From Myotis daubentonii (lineage: Eukaryota; Chordata; Mammalia; Chiroptera; Vespertilionidae): a stretch of DNA of 64,000 nt. The position numbers and the translations under genes were made by a program. The DNA lies in NCBI RefSeq assembly GCF_963259705.1, contig NC_081849.1, positions 53,416,093 through 53,480,092 of the forward strand, in the 5' to 3' direction. The number at the start of each line of letters is the position of its first letter. Positions within the stretch are counted from its first letter, which is position 1. The notes beneath the pieces were generated by a model, which searched no databases, was not told the DNA's origin, and saw only the letters and a list, made by a program, of their open reading frames with translations. Shown piece by piece: positions 10,806 through 20,050 of the stretch.

Positions 10806-11215
10806 AAAGCTCAATACAATAAACATTTATTGAATTATTATCTTGTATAAGAAATAGTATTAGTCCCTGAAAATGACAGTGGGACAAATAAGACATGGTG
10901 GTTATCTTCAGGGAGCTTACAGTTGTTCAAATGGTTAAAACCAATAATACAGATAATTGAACAAAAGTGGGGGTGGGGATGGGCTATAAGAAAGTTACCA
11001 AAAAAATGCCGAAAAGGTTAAATAAGTAGACCTATGTTTGATAGTGATTTAAGAACAGATCTGTGGAAGAGGGGATGTTTGAGATAAGCTTTGAGAGAGA
11101 CAATTTTCCCAGTTGCACATAGAAGCAGCAAAAGCAAGTTCATGCCAAGCAGAAGGAACATACTGAACAAAAGAACATGGCATGTGAAGGAACTGTTTGC
11201 ACTGAAAAGCATTCT
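10806..11215 (-). repeat. LINE-2 3' region
   Basis: Starts with ATACAATAAACATTTATTGA, then TTCAGGGAGCTTACAGTTG, GATGTTTGAGATAAGCTTTG, and a run ending in AAGGAACATACTGAACAAAAG. In this order it is the reverse complement of the L2 3' UTR and the end of its ORF2. Confidence 0.65.
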
Positions 11216-12532
11216 ATGCTCCAATAAGTTTTAGGAAATCTGTTCAAAATAAAAACAAGTGTGTTTTTTATGTGAGGCCATTACACTATTCCATATGTAA
11301 AAGTGTCTTCCAAAAGGACACATAGTATATACCCTTCCTGAACACAACTCCTTTCACTTTTTAGTTTCTTGTGGACTTTTTGCTACCTAACACATTCCAG
11401 TTAATGTTAGTATGGAGAGATGTAGGAACGTTGGGGTAGAGTATGGGTAAGGGAAAGGTCAGTGAAGAGTAAGTATTTCTGTTTTCCTTCAGTTAAAAAA
11501 TTGTTCTTGGGTCCAAAATTAAAAAAAAAAAATTAAACACCACAAGGAAGATATATATTTAACTCAGTAGAAATGCTAAAAGCTATCAATAGATTCTCTG
11601 TCATTGAAAGTTTCAAATTAGCAAAACCATACTTTGCTCAGTAATTAGCATTATGTAAGTAGCTAAGTATGAGACTGATTACAAAAGAGAATAAGACTGT
11701 AAGTTGAGAAAAAATAGAGCTTCTCAAGTGCGTGCTAGAGTCAATGCTGAACAGGAAGTTTTAAATTCGGCCCCAATTGCTTAGATGTTCCCCCCCAAAT
11801 TGTCTTGCCTTAAAAATCATCCATTAATTCAGCCTACAATGCCTTCATTTCATTTATATAACACAAGCCTTTTCACAGTATGAAGTTACCTAAAATAGTT
11901 ATTGTGTCTTTGGGCAAAAAATAGACAGCCAGCATTGGTGAGAAAAGCTTAAGAGTGCTTAGATCCCCTACAGAGAAAGCGATTATGTCTGGTTTCCTAA
12001 ATACCAGAAGCAAGATTGGATTAAAACTGTGCCATTGAAAGACTCCCAAATGTAGCTGGGTGCTATTCAAGATTCTTGCTTCTTAAATGTACCCAATTCC
12101 CAGGGGAAGAAAGGAGGGGGTGGGGAAATATAATTTATTTTTCTTCAATCATTATTGAGGAGGCAACCTTGTTTGAGAAGACAAGGGAATGAAATTCTCT
12201 TTCCATGACCATGAATTGGGCAGTTTTCTGTGACCTCGGGAAAGGTCTTCTGTCTTGACATAACTATCTATAGGAAGCTCAGTCACTTAGCTTTGGGGGT
12301 TTAATTGATAAGTGCTCTGAGGTGCTAAATAAAAAGCACTAGACACATATTATGTGCTTTTCTTACTAAGTCCATTTTGAAACCACAGTGAAGCTGTGTT
12401 AGAAGCTCTCTGTGTCCTACTAATCAATAGGAAGATGAATGACATATAGATCAATTTAGGGCAGAGAGTACAGAAGAGAAGAGTGGATTCTCTGGAAAGG
12501 ATTGAAAGGTGCAAGCCTTAAAAACACATGGA
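11216..12532. other. Unassigned 1.3-kb stretch
   Basis: AT-rich with short frames only. No gene or nameable repeat was found. Confidence 0.3.
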
Positions 12533-12773
12533 GTCCTAGCCAGTTTGGGTCGGTGGATAGAGTGTTGGCCCGCAGACTGAAGGGCCTCAGGTTCGCGTCC
12601 AGTTAGGGGCACATACCTTGGTTGCAGGCTTGATCCCTGCCCGGGTTGGGGCATGTGCGGGAGGCAACCAATTGATGTGTCTCTCTCACATTGAAGTTTC
12701 TCTGTCTCTCCCCCTCATTTCCACTAAAAATCAATGGAAGAAAAATATTCTCAGGTGAGGATTAACAAAAACA
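12533..12773 (+). mobile_element. Ves SINE
   Basis: Head TCCTAGCCAGTTTGGGTCGG with A-box-like GGTGGATAGAGTGTTGGCC, a B-box-like GGTTCGCGTCC, then the body AATTGATGTGTCTCTCTCAC and tail AAAATCAATGGAAGAAAAAT. Diverged from the head-intact copies at 33653 and 46181. Confidence 0.88.
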
Positions 12774-12799
12774 AACAAACATGGAAACAGAGTAAATGT

Positions 12800-12811
12800 G
12801 GGGGGGGGGGG
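12800..12811. repeat. G12 homopolymer
   Basis: Twelve consecutive Gs in otherwise AT-rich sequence. Confidence 0.95.
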
Positions 12812-13117
12812 TTAAGATAAAATGGCTATGGACAAAATGACCAGTTTCTGAAAGGACTAGGTAGAACATGGAGGTGGCGAGAGAGGGGCAGTAAAATTAT
12901 TCAGCTGTCATAATGGAAACAAGACATAAGGCATCTGTGAAAACCCAGAGAACTTTACAACACAAAAAGTGAACCTTAACGCATGCAAATATTTTTAAGC
13001 ATTCATTTAGGAGATCAAGGAATTCAGGAAGGAATACAGACTGTGACAAGAAAATCTAACTCTAATACAAATGTATGAAATAACCGTACTGAAGAGGATG
13101 GGAAGAAAGGTGTGGTG

Positions 13118-13299
13118 GGGTGGGGTGAGGTGTGGGGGGGGGGGGATAAGAGATCAACCAAAGGACTTGTATGCATGCATATTAGCATAACCAATGGACA
13201 CGGACACTGGGGGTCAGGCTTGTCCTGGAGGGCAGGAGTGACTGGGGGGAGTCAATCAGGGGAAAAGAAGACATTTGTAATACTTTAAACAATAAAATA
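13118..13299 (+). mobile_element. 5'-truncated L1 (3' UTR only)
   Basis: GAGATCAACCAAAGGACTTG, CCAATGGACACGGACACTGG and ACATTTGTAATACTTTAAAC match the 3' UTR of the full-length L1 at 44950-45120. It ends in an A-rich tail and is flanked by a 12-bp duplication AAAGGTGTGGTG (13106-13117 and 13300-13311). The G12 tract at 13134-13145 lies at the matching position of the L1 3' UTR G-rich region. Confidence 0.88.
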
Positions 13300-13311
13300 A
13301 AAGGTGTGGTG

Positions 13312-13839
13312 ATCTAAGTAACTTTGGAAAGAGTGGAATCTGTAAGACTAAAGGCAAAGTAAGTGATACATACGCACTATAATAAGTTGATAATGCTCTT
13401 TCCAATGGGATTGTGGGTTAACAATTCTTATTCTATTATGGATATAAACTGGAAAGGAATAATTAAGTGAGGTTTCTCATTGTTGGATAGTTGGAGTAGG
13501 GGTTTACAGATAAGCAAGAGTAACAGGCTGGAATAACCCATGTGGTCATAGAGTAAAGTTGAGTACAACAGTATGAAGTCAGATTTGGCTTAACATAGAT
13601 AAAGAAATACTTATAGATATGTTTCTATATGAATTAATATAAACACATATTTTTTACCCTGTCATCTGAGAGCACCTAAAAGAAATGACACCCCAATAGC
13701 AACAAGCATACCTAACCTTGGTCTTGGTCTCTAATATCATTCTCCAATAAAGGAACCAGGATTCTGGGAGAAATAGCTGATTCTAGAACTAAAGCAGGAA
13801 ATATATAAGATGAGCCTTGTATAAAAATAAAAAAGTACT

Positions 13840-13873
<34 letters not shown>

Positions 13874-14654
13874 GAAAGAACATGTCAAAGTAATACAGCA
13901 GCCAACTGAAAATCTCCCAATCAACAAATGTGGACCATTTAGATCCACCAAATAAAATTAATTAGTATTACATTATAAGCCAAAGTATAAAATAAATATT
14001 TATGAATGAATATGATATAAATAAATAAATAGACAAGATAAATATTCTTATAGAATATTAAGTAGTAAAGGCAAATACTCTGCCCCCAGGCAGCATTTCA
14101 TAGTCATTCTTATTCTCCTTTTGCAATAACATATGCAGAAAAGAAATCTAATAAGCCTTTGTTGACCTCCGGATGCAGATGTGCCAGAGACAGAGGTGTG
14201 GATGGATATGTTTGCTAAATGGTATTTTGTATGTCGTTTATGAAACGGTTCACAGTCACTTCACACATCTAACTCAACTATTCACTTACTTCATCATAGA
14301 GTGGAATGTGATTCAAATACGCTAACAGACAGATTCTTTGTTGCTAATTAAAACTTGATCTTGAGTTCAACGCACTCCAAGCTCATCACCTTCAGAAAGG
14401 GCCTAGGTAGCTGTGGGAACCATGACAGGGTCCCCGGATGGTTAAGGCCAATGGGAGCACAGAAGCCTTGTTACCAATACATCAGAATGGCCAATGGCTG
14501 CTCTGGGCATGAGCCTAATTAGAATGTTCAAGGATTCTGAGCCTGGGAATCCTATTCAGACCAAGATACCATGAGTGGGTGCAAGGACACATGGTACACT
14601 GTGTCCTTCAGTTGCCAATATGATTGATGTAACTATTGGCACGAAGCCTTCTTT
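13312..14654. other. Unassigned 1.3-kb stretch with an (AC)14 microsatellite
   Basis: No gene. AC repeats occupy 13843-13870; the rest is AT-rich unassigned sequence. Confidence 0.4.
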
Positions 14655-14662
14655 GTCTAAAT

Positions 14663-14882
14663 CAGTGGTTCTATACCTTGGCTGCACATTAGAATCACCT
14701 GGGAATCTTTTTAAAATCCTGATTTCTGGGCCTCATCCTCTGGAAATTCTTTCTTTGTTATGGGGTGGGGCCACAACATTATTAACAAAGAAACAGAATT
14801 TCCGGAGGATGAGGCCCAGAAATCAGGATTTTAAAAAGATTCCCAGGTGATTCTAATGTGCAGCCAAGGTTGAGAACCACTG
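14663..14882. mobile_element. Palindromic hAT (Charlie-type) MITE
   Basis: Two arms of about 98 bases (14663-14760 and 14784-14882) are inverted copies differing at only a handful of positions, separated by a short GC-richer spacer (GGGGTGGGGCCAC). Termini are CAGTGGTTCT and AGAACCACTG. A perfect 8-bp duplication GTCTAAAT flanks it (14655-14662 and 14883-14890), the hallmark of hAT insertion. The words GCTGCACATTAGAATCACCT and GGGCCTCATCCTC resemble ancient Charlie MITEs. A transcript would fold into a long hairpin. Confidence 0.9.
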
Positions 14883-14890
14883 GTCTAAAT

Positions 14891-15330
14891 AGTGTAAAAG
14901 TAGGTTACTGACCAGCTAGTAGGCTGGAATATGAAGAGATAGCAGCTAGGGTGGAGTGTGCAAAGAAGTCTGCTAGAGAGATCAGCTGGGAAGGAGAGAC
15001 AGGAGACGCTACTATGATATAAGGTGTAGAGGCAGCATGTGGCTACTCAGATAATAGCTGTAGGTATAGAAACTGATGCTGCTTTATGGGAAAGATATGC
15101 ATTTACCAGCTGGTGTTGGCTGCCTGCCTATATGGACTTTGCTATAAGGATTATTCTTGTCTGGTGGCTATGTGACCACTGGCTTCTTCAATAAAGGCTC
15201 ACTCTTATACACTAATAACCTCTCATGGCTTCTCCGTCTGCCCCGCCACCGAGAATTGACCTGTGTCTAGTGAACAGAAGATAAATGAGGAGCTTGGACT
15301 AAGTTCTCAACAGTTAGTACAGTGGGCAGG
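14891..15330 (+). repeat. LTR-like sequence
   Basis: Reads as a possible retroviral LTR: AATAAA at 15190-15195 followed after about 20 bases by a CT-rich segment (CCTCTCATGGCTTCTCCGTC, TGCCCCGCCACC) that looks like a U5, with a TATA-like ATGATATAAGG at about 15014. Limits and family are not established, no coding region follows, and no clear terminal duplication was found. Confidence 0.35.
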
Positions 15331-15639
15331 GTTCGAGAAGGACCTGCCCTTGGTATAGTCAGATAGGAGAATTTAGAAGAATCCATGGACTCACAGCCAC
15401 TCAGAACAACTCAGAGCACCAGAGCTCATGCAGGGCTCCTGCTGTGTTGCTCTGACAGTAGCCCCATCAGAGAACAGGAAGACAACTTGTTGGCTTTAGA
15501 GTTTCTAAGTAGACTGGTGTAGTCATAAAAGAAATAATAATTTAGAAAGCCAAAAATGATCAATCTTAAAGGCTAACTTTTGGAGAAAGAATGAGGCTTT
15601 CATTCCAAAACTTTGATTTAGGATGTCAAATGCAAATTT

Positions 15640-15870
15640 CTGAAGAAAACATTGAATACATAAATAAAGAATTGTGAAAAAATCATTGTATCAATGCAGG
15701 TTCATAAATTATAACAAATGTACCACTCTGGTGGGGGATATTAGAATAGGGGGCCTATATATGTGTGGAGCACACGGGCAATCTCTGTACCTTCCCCTCA
15801 ATTTTGCTGTGGAACTTAAACTGCTCTAAAAAAATAAAGTCTCAGTTAACAAATAAATTTTAAAAAGACT
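15640..15870 (+). repeat. Old L1 3' end
   Basis: TATAACAAATGTACCACTCT, GGGGGATATTAGAATAGGGG, GGGCAATCTCTGTACCTTC and TTAAACTGCTCTAAAAAAAT then AAAGTCT match in order the 3' end of mammalian L1M elements. Confidence 0.65.
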
Positions 15871-16629
15871 GGATGAAATTCATGCTAACTCACTGCCTGA
15901 GTTTGACCATTTCTAGTGGAGGAAGAGGATCTGAATGAAGAGAAATTAATTGCTGGAAAGATGTCCCTGCTCCATAGTCCCCAATACTAATTAGTGTGGG
16001 GTGTGTTTGTGTTTTTGGTTTTTTTGGTGGTTTTGTTTTTTTGGTGGTTTTTTTAGGCAGGGGGCGGGGGGGGGGGGGGAACATGGGACCCAAGGGAAGC
16101 TGTACATGATAGAACCCACAGCATTCTATCTGGTTCCCTGAGTGACAGAAGGAATTGCTTAGACAAATAAAATTGAAGTAGATCCTCAAGTCTCCTGGAT
16201 ACCATGGAGAATAGAAGGGGCATCCAGAAGTTTCCCCTAAAATCAAGAGATGTTACAAAAGAGACAGAGGGAAGGAAAGCCCTCAGGCATAAAGCACTAA
16301 CCTGTCAAGACTGATGACTAGAAAGGTGGTGACCTTGTCAGCCTAAGAAAAGCCAGAGTCTAAATGGGATCCTTTTAGAAAAGAAAAGTGATGAGGTTCA
16401 AAGGGATGATGAGCGGACCAACAAAGTTGTCTCCAAAAGTACATTGTGAACATTACAAACAGGGACTGAGTCTTAAAAGAGCATCGTGCTACACACTAGG
16501 TAGTGATCAATCAATAATCAGGGAATAGGCACAACCCATATGTTTTTCATCTTTGGAGAGTGTAATTGCTGTTGTTGCTTAGAAATTTTATAAAAATCTC
16601 ATTAGCACCATGAAAAAAATGCCTCCCTT
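15871..16629. other. Unassigned stretch with T/G-rich simple sequence
   Basis: A T-rich GGTTTTTTTGGTGG tract at 16010-16055 is followed by a G14 run (16066-16079). Nothing else is recognisable. Confidence 0.4.
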
Positions 16630-17290
16630 CTACCTCTCTGATAGCAAATGAACTCACACCCCTACTCTGTACTCCTGCTATTCCTTACACGCTTAGACCC
16701 TACAGAATACACACTTACTAATTCCCCAGCCTGGAACATTCTTTCTCCTGATATCTCCAAGGTTCTCTTCACTCAAAATTATGTCTCAGATCCAATGTCA
16801 CCCTATCAGAGAGGATTTACCAGACAAGCTTATCTAAAAAGTTACCGCGCATGCGCAGGTGTGCAGACACGTACACATACACACACATACATACACATTC
16901 ATACATTTCCAAACAGTCCTCATTCTCATTATTCTGCTGTATTTTCCCCTACAGATCTTATTACTTTCTGATATCTATAATAATAAAAGCATAATATGCT
17001 AATTAGACCAGAGACCTTCTGGAGGAAGCCAGAGCTGTGAGGGAAGCCTGGGTCCCAGGTGCCAGAAGGAAGCCAGTGCTGGCAGCTGGGGGAAGGAAGA
17101 CATACTCTTGCATGAATTTTGTGCATCGGGCCTCTAGTAGTATATATTTATTTGTTTCTTAACTGCCTCTACCATTACAATGTAAGTTCTGAAAGAGGAA
17201 GTTATGTCTGCTCTGCACAAAGCTATATTCCCAATTCCTATAACAGTGTCTGGCACATGAGTATTCAGTAAATATTTGGTTAATGAATGA
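16630..17290 (+). repeat. LINE-2 3' end, split by a Helitron
   Basis: 16640-16845 holds the L2 end (CCAGCCTGGAACATTCTTTC, GAGAGGATTTACCAGACAAG). A CA/CG-rich simple tract follows at 16846-16905, then more L2 to 16973. After the Helitron at 16974-17137 the L2 resumes with AATGTAAGTTCTGAAAGAGG and ends CAGTGTCTGGCACATGAGTA then TTCAGTAAATATTTGG. Confidence 0.8.
16974..17137 (+). mobile_element. Short non-autonomous Helitron nested in L2
   Basis: Starts TCTATAATAATAAAAGCA and ends CGGGCCTCTAG before T, 164 bases. The 3' hairpin is GCATGAATTTTGTGC. Same subfamily as 8017 and 61256 by its GGAAGCC..GCTGGCAGCTGGGG interior. Confidence 0.9.
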
Positions 17291-17457
17291 AGGAAATGTT
17301 CAAGGAACAGCCAAGACTTTTCTGAATTAGAACATAATTATATGAATTATTTCTTGGAGCTTTCTAATGTATTTCATTATACAAAATTTTATTGCTAGTG
17401 CTTTTGTTTCAAATGAATGAGACTTACTGTAAAATTGGTCTTCTATATTAACTTTTC

Positions 17458-17676
17458 TTTTTTTAAATATATTTTATTGATTTTTTACAGCGGGGAAGGG
17501 AGAGGGATAGAGAGTTAGAAACATTGATGAGAGAGAAACATTGATCAGCTGCCTCCTGCACACTCCCTACTGGGGATGTGCCCGCAACCAAGGTACATGC
17601 CCTTGATCAGAATCGAACCTGGGACCCTTGAGTCTGCAGGCTGACGCTCTATCCACTGAGCCAAACTGGTTAGGGC
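17458..17676 (-). mobile_element. Ves SINE
   Basis: On the minus strand it reads GCCCTAACCAGTTTGGCTCA, then the B-box-like GGTTCGATTCTGATCAAGG, ATGTTTCTCTCTCATC, and an A-rich tail at the left end. A perfect 14-bp duplication TATATTAACTTTTC (17444-17457 and 17677-17690) flanks it. Confidence 0.93.
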
Positions 17677-17798
17677 TATATTAACTTTTCAACACACCTG
17701 GAAATTGACCATTTGCTTGAATCTGGGATTAATTGCCTTATTGTCTATACATAGTCTTCTCATCAAATCCAGTTGTATAATAATAATTGTATTTTTTA

Positions 17799-17907
17799 GC
17801 CCTGCCTGGCTTGGCTCAGTGGATAAAGCATTGGAATGCAGACTGAAGGGTCTCAGCTTTGATTCCAGTCAAGGGCACATGCCTGGGCTGCTGCAGTGCA
17901 CATCATA
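17799..17907 (+). mobile_element. 3'-truncated Ves SINE
   Basis: Only the tRNA-like half is present: CTGGCTTGGCTCAGTGGATA, AGGGTCTCAGCTTTGATTCC and AAGGGCACATGCCTGGG. The body and A-tail are missing. Its closeness to the copy at 17458 is probably chance. Confidence 0.8.
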
Positions 17908-18733
17908 GCCACTGGTCGTTACACCGTTCTGGTCCCTGGGCTTTTATATAGAGATAGTAGACCTCAGGGCAATCATCCCAGCTGAACCATTTGCTAGTCA
18001 TCCTTGCCAAAACACCAGACCAGAACGACACTATCTTGAACCTTCCAAACCAGCACATTAGTGATGCTGCAGGGAACAAAAGAATCACTCTGATAAGCTC
18101 TATCTAAAATTCTGACCCCCTAAGTTGAGTAGGTAACTGAAACAGTAAGTCTTTAAAAATTTTGTAGAGTGAAAAATTATATAGACCACATTCTCTATCT
18201 CCATGCAATGGAGTTTGAAGTCAGGCACAGAAACATAAATTGAACACTTCCGTTTTATTTAGAAAATTAAAACAAAATAACTTATGGAGAAAAAAAACAA
18301 GGTGAACATTTTAACAATTGTTACTATTGCTCACTGATTAAAATTTAACATATGGAATATTGTAGAAAAGAAGAAAAATGAAAAGGTAAAAAGTTAGCTA
18401 AGTATATAATTTAATAATTAATACAGAAACCTTAGAATAAACTCAAACGCATCCTATACTCAGCTCAAAACTTTGCAACATTTAGGTATTCAAACTTAAT
18501 CACATAACCTATAGAATTCTCATTCCACAATTCAGGGTTAATCATCTCCATAATCATTTTATTATCTTCATAAAGTCCTGAATAAAAGATTTGCTTTAAA
18601 TTACTAAAGTGGGTTAACTGGGCCAATTGGACCAAATTAACTTATGAGTCAAAGTTCAGTCCAGGTTAAAAGCTCCCCTGTAGAATACTTTGGTCATATA
18701 GTATAGTAATATATGTCTGGATAATGTTTACTT
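17908..18733. other. Unassigned sequence
   Basis: 17930-18100 has balanced composition (CCAGCTGAACCATTTGCTAG, GAACCTTCCAAACCAGCAC), possibly an old LTR fragment that I cannot name. The rest is AT-rich. Confidence 0.3.
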
Positions 18734-18749
18734 AAATGACTTACATTTT

Positions 18750-18970
18750 TTTTAAAAAATATATTTTATTGATTTTTCACAGAGAGGAAGGGAGAGAGAT
18801 AGAGAGAGTTAGAAACATCGATGAGAGAGAAACATCGATCAGCTGCCTCTTGCACATCCCCCACCGGGGATGTGCCCGCAACCCAGGCACATGCCCTTGA
18901 CCGGAATCGAACCCGGGACCTCTCAGTCCGCAGGCTGACACTCTATCCACTGAGCCAAACCGGTTTTGGC
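18750..18970 (-). mobile_element. Ves SINE
   Basis: On the minus strand the head is GCCAAAACCGGTTTGGCTCA, with GGTTCGATTCCGGTCAAGG as the B-box region and the GATGTTTCTCTCTCATCGAT body. A perfect 16-bp duplication AAATGACTTACATTTT (18734-18749 and 18971-18986) and a low-divergence head point to a fairly young insertion. Confidence 0.95.
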
Positions 18971-18986
18971 AAATGACTTACATTTT

Positions 18987-19745
18987 ATGTTTTACCATTT
19001 TTCTTCTCGTTGCACAGTTATCTCGGTCTGTCTAAGAATCCACAATAATTTTTTAAAGCTATGTTGATATTCTAATACATGACATCAAATCTTACCAAGT
19101 AAATTCTTGCTGAATCACATATAAGATGAAAATGTAAAGGATGAAGTTATTATCTTAATATTTTACACGTTGTATTTAAGAAATATTAGTAATCAATAAA
19201 TACTATAAAGCAATGTGCTTTGCCATATCCTCTATTAATCTTCAGTATTTTTCAGAGTAAAGATTCAGTTTTACCACAGCAGCACACCTTCTCTCTGTAC
19301 TGAGTGCTTTACCTCAAGCAAACAACTCAGCACATCTTGTTACTTTGGTATTGTCTACAAACAATGCTATGCCTTCTTAAATTATTCTCCATTCTTCCCA
19401 GGTACAAACTTAATTTCCTTTAATTGCATAATAAGCTAGAGATAAGACCTTCATCTGATAGCAATCCTGTGTTAATAAATATTAGTTAATGGTGAAGAAA
19501 TGGATCAGTAATGCAGCACAATAATGTCAAGATCTTCCTTTGGCAGATGGCATGCTGGGAAATAATTTTCATTATCATTGTTATTTGTTTGTTAAAGATG
19601 ACCAGATAGTGATAATTTTAAGACTAATCTTCCCACCTCACTGACAAGTCAGAAATGATTGTCAGGAATGTGTTCAGTAATTATTTTACTCCTATTTTCC
19701 CCTGTAGTCCAAATAATCTATGGTTGCCACCTTGATCAGCACTTA
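18987..19745. other. Unassigned sequence
   Basis: No gene. 19490-19740 is free of recognisable repeats and of balanced composition. Confidence 0.3.
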
Positions 19746-20007
19746 TTTCTTACTTCTTAATTAACTCATATTAATGATATTGATGACTCCTGAGTGCGTA
19801 CTATATGCCAAGTATTGCTCTAAGAGGCTTACATATATTCACTTTCACTCCTCATGATATCACAATAAAATAGGTGCTATTTTCATTCCGTTTTGAAATG
19901 GGAGAAACCAAAGCACTGAAAGGGTAAGAGTCTTATACAAAGTCACAGTTAGTAAGTGATGGAGTCTGAATTAAAATAAAGAGGCCAATCCTTTAACTAC
20001 CTTATTA
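19746..20007 (-). repeat. MIR SINE, truncated by a Helitron
   Basis: GAGTGCGTACTATATGCCAA, CTCCTCATGATATCACAATA, TAGGTGCTATTTTCATTCCG and ACAGTTAGTAAGTGATGGAG follow the reverse complement of MIR. The tRNA-like end stops where a Helitron terminus begins at 20008. Confidence 0.8.
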
Positions 20008-20050
20008 TCCTATATTATAAAAGGGTAATATGCAAATTGATCCTAACATT
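20008..20050 (+). mobile_element. Helitron 5' end fragment
   Basis: TCCTATATTATAAAAGGGTA then ATATGCAAATTGATCC is the family 5' terminus. No CTAG end follows, so the copy is truncated; the right limit is approximate. Confidence 0.7.

Noticed and set aside
18000..18100. Possible old LTR remnant.
   Set aside because: The word order was too eroded to place in a family with confidence.
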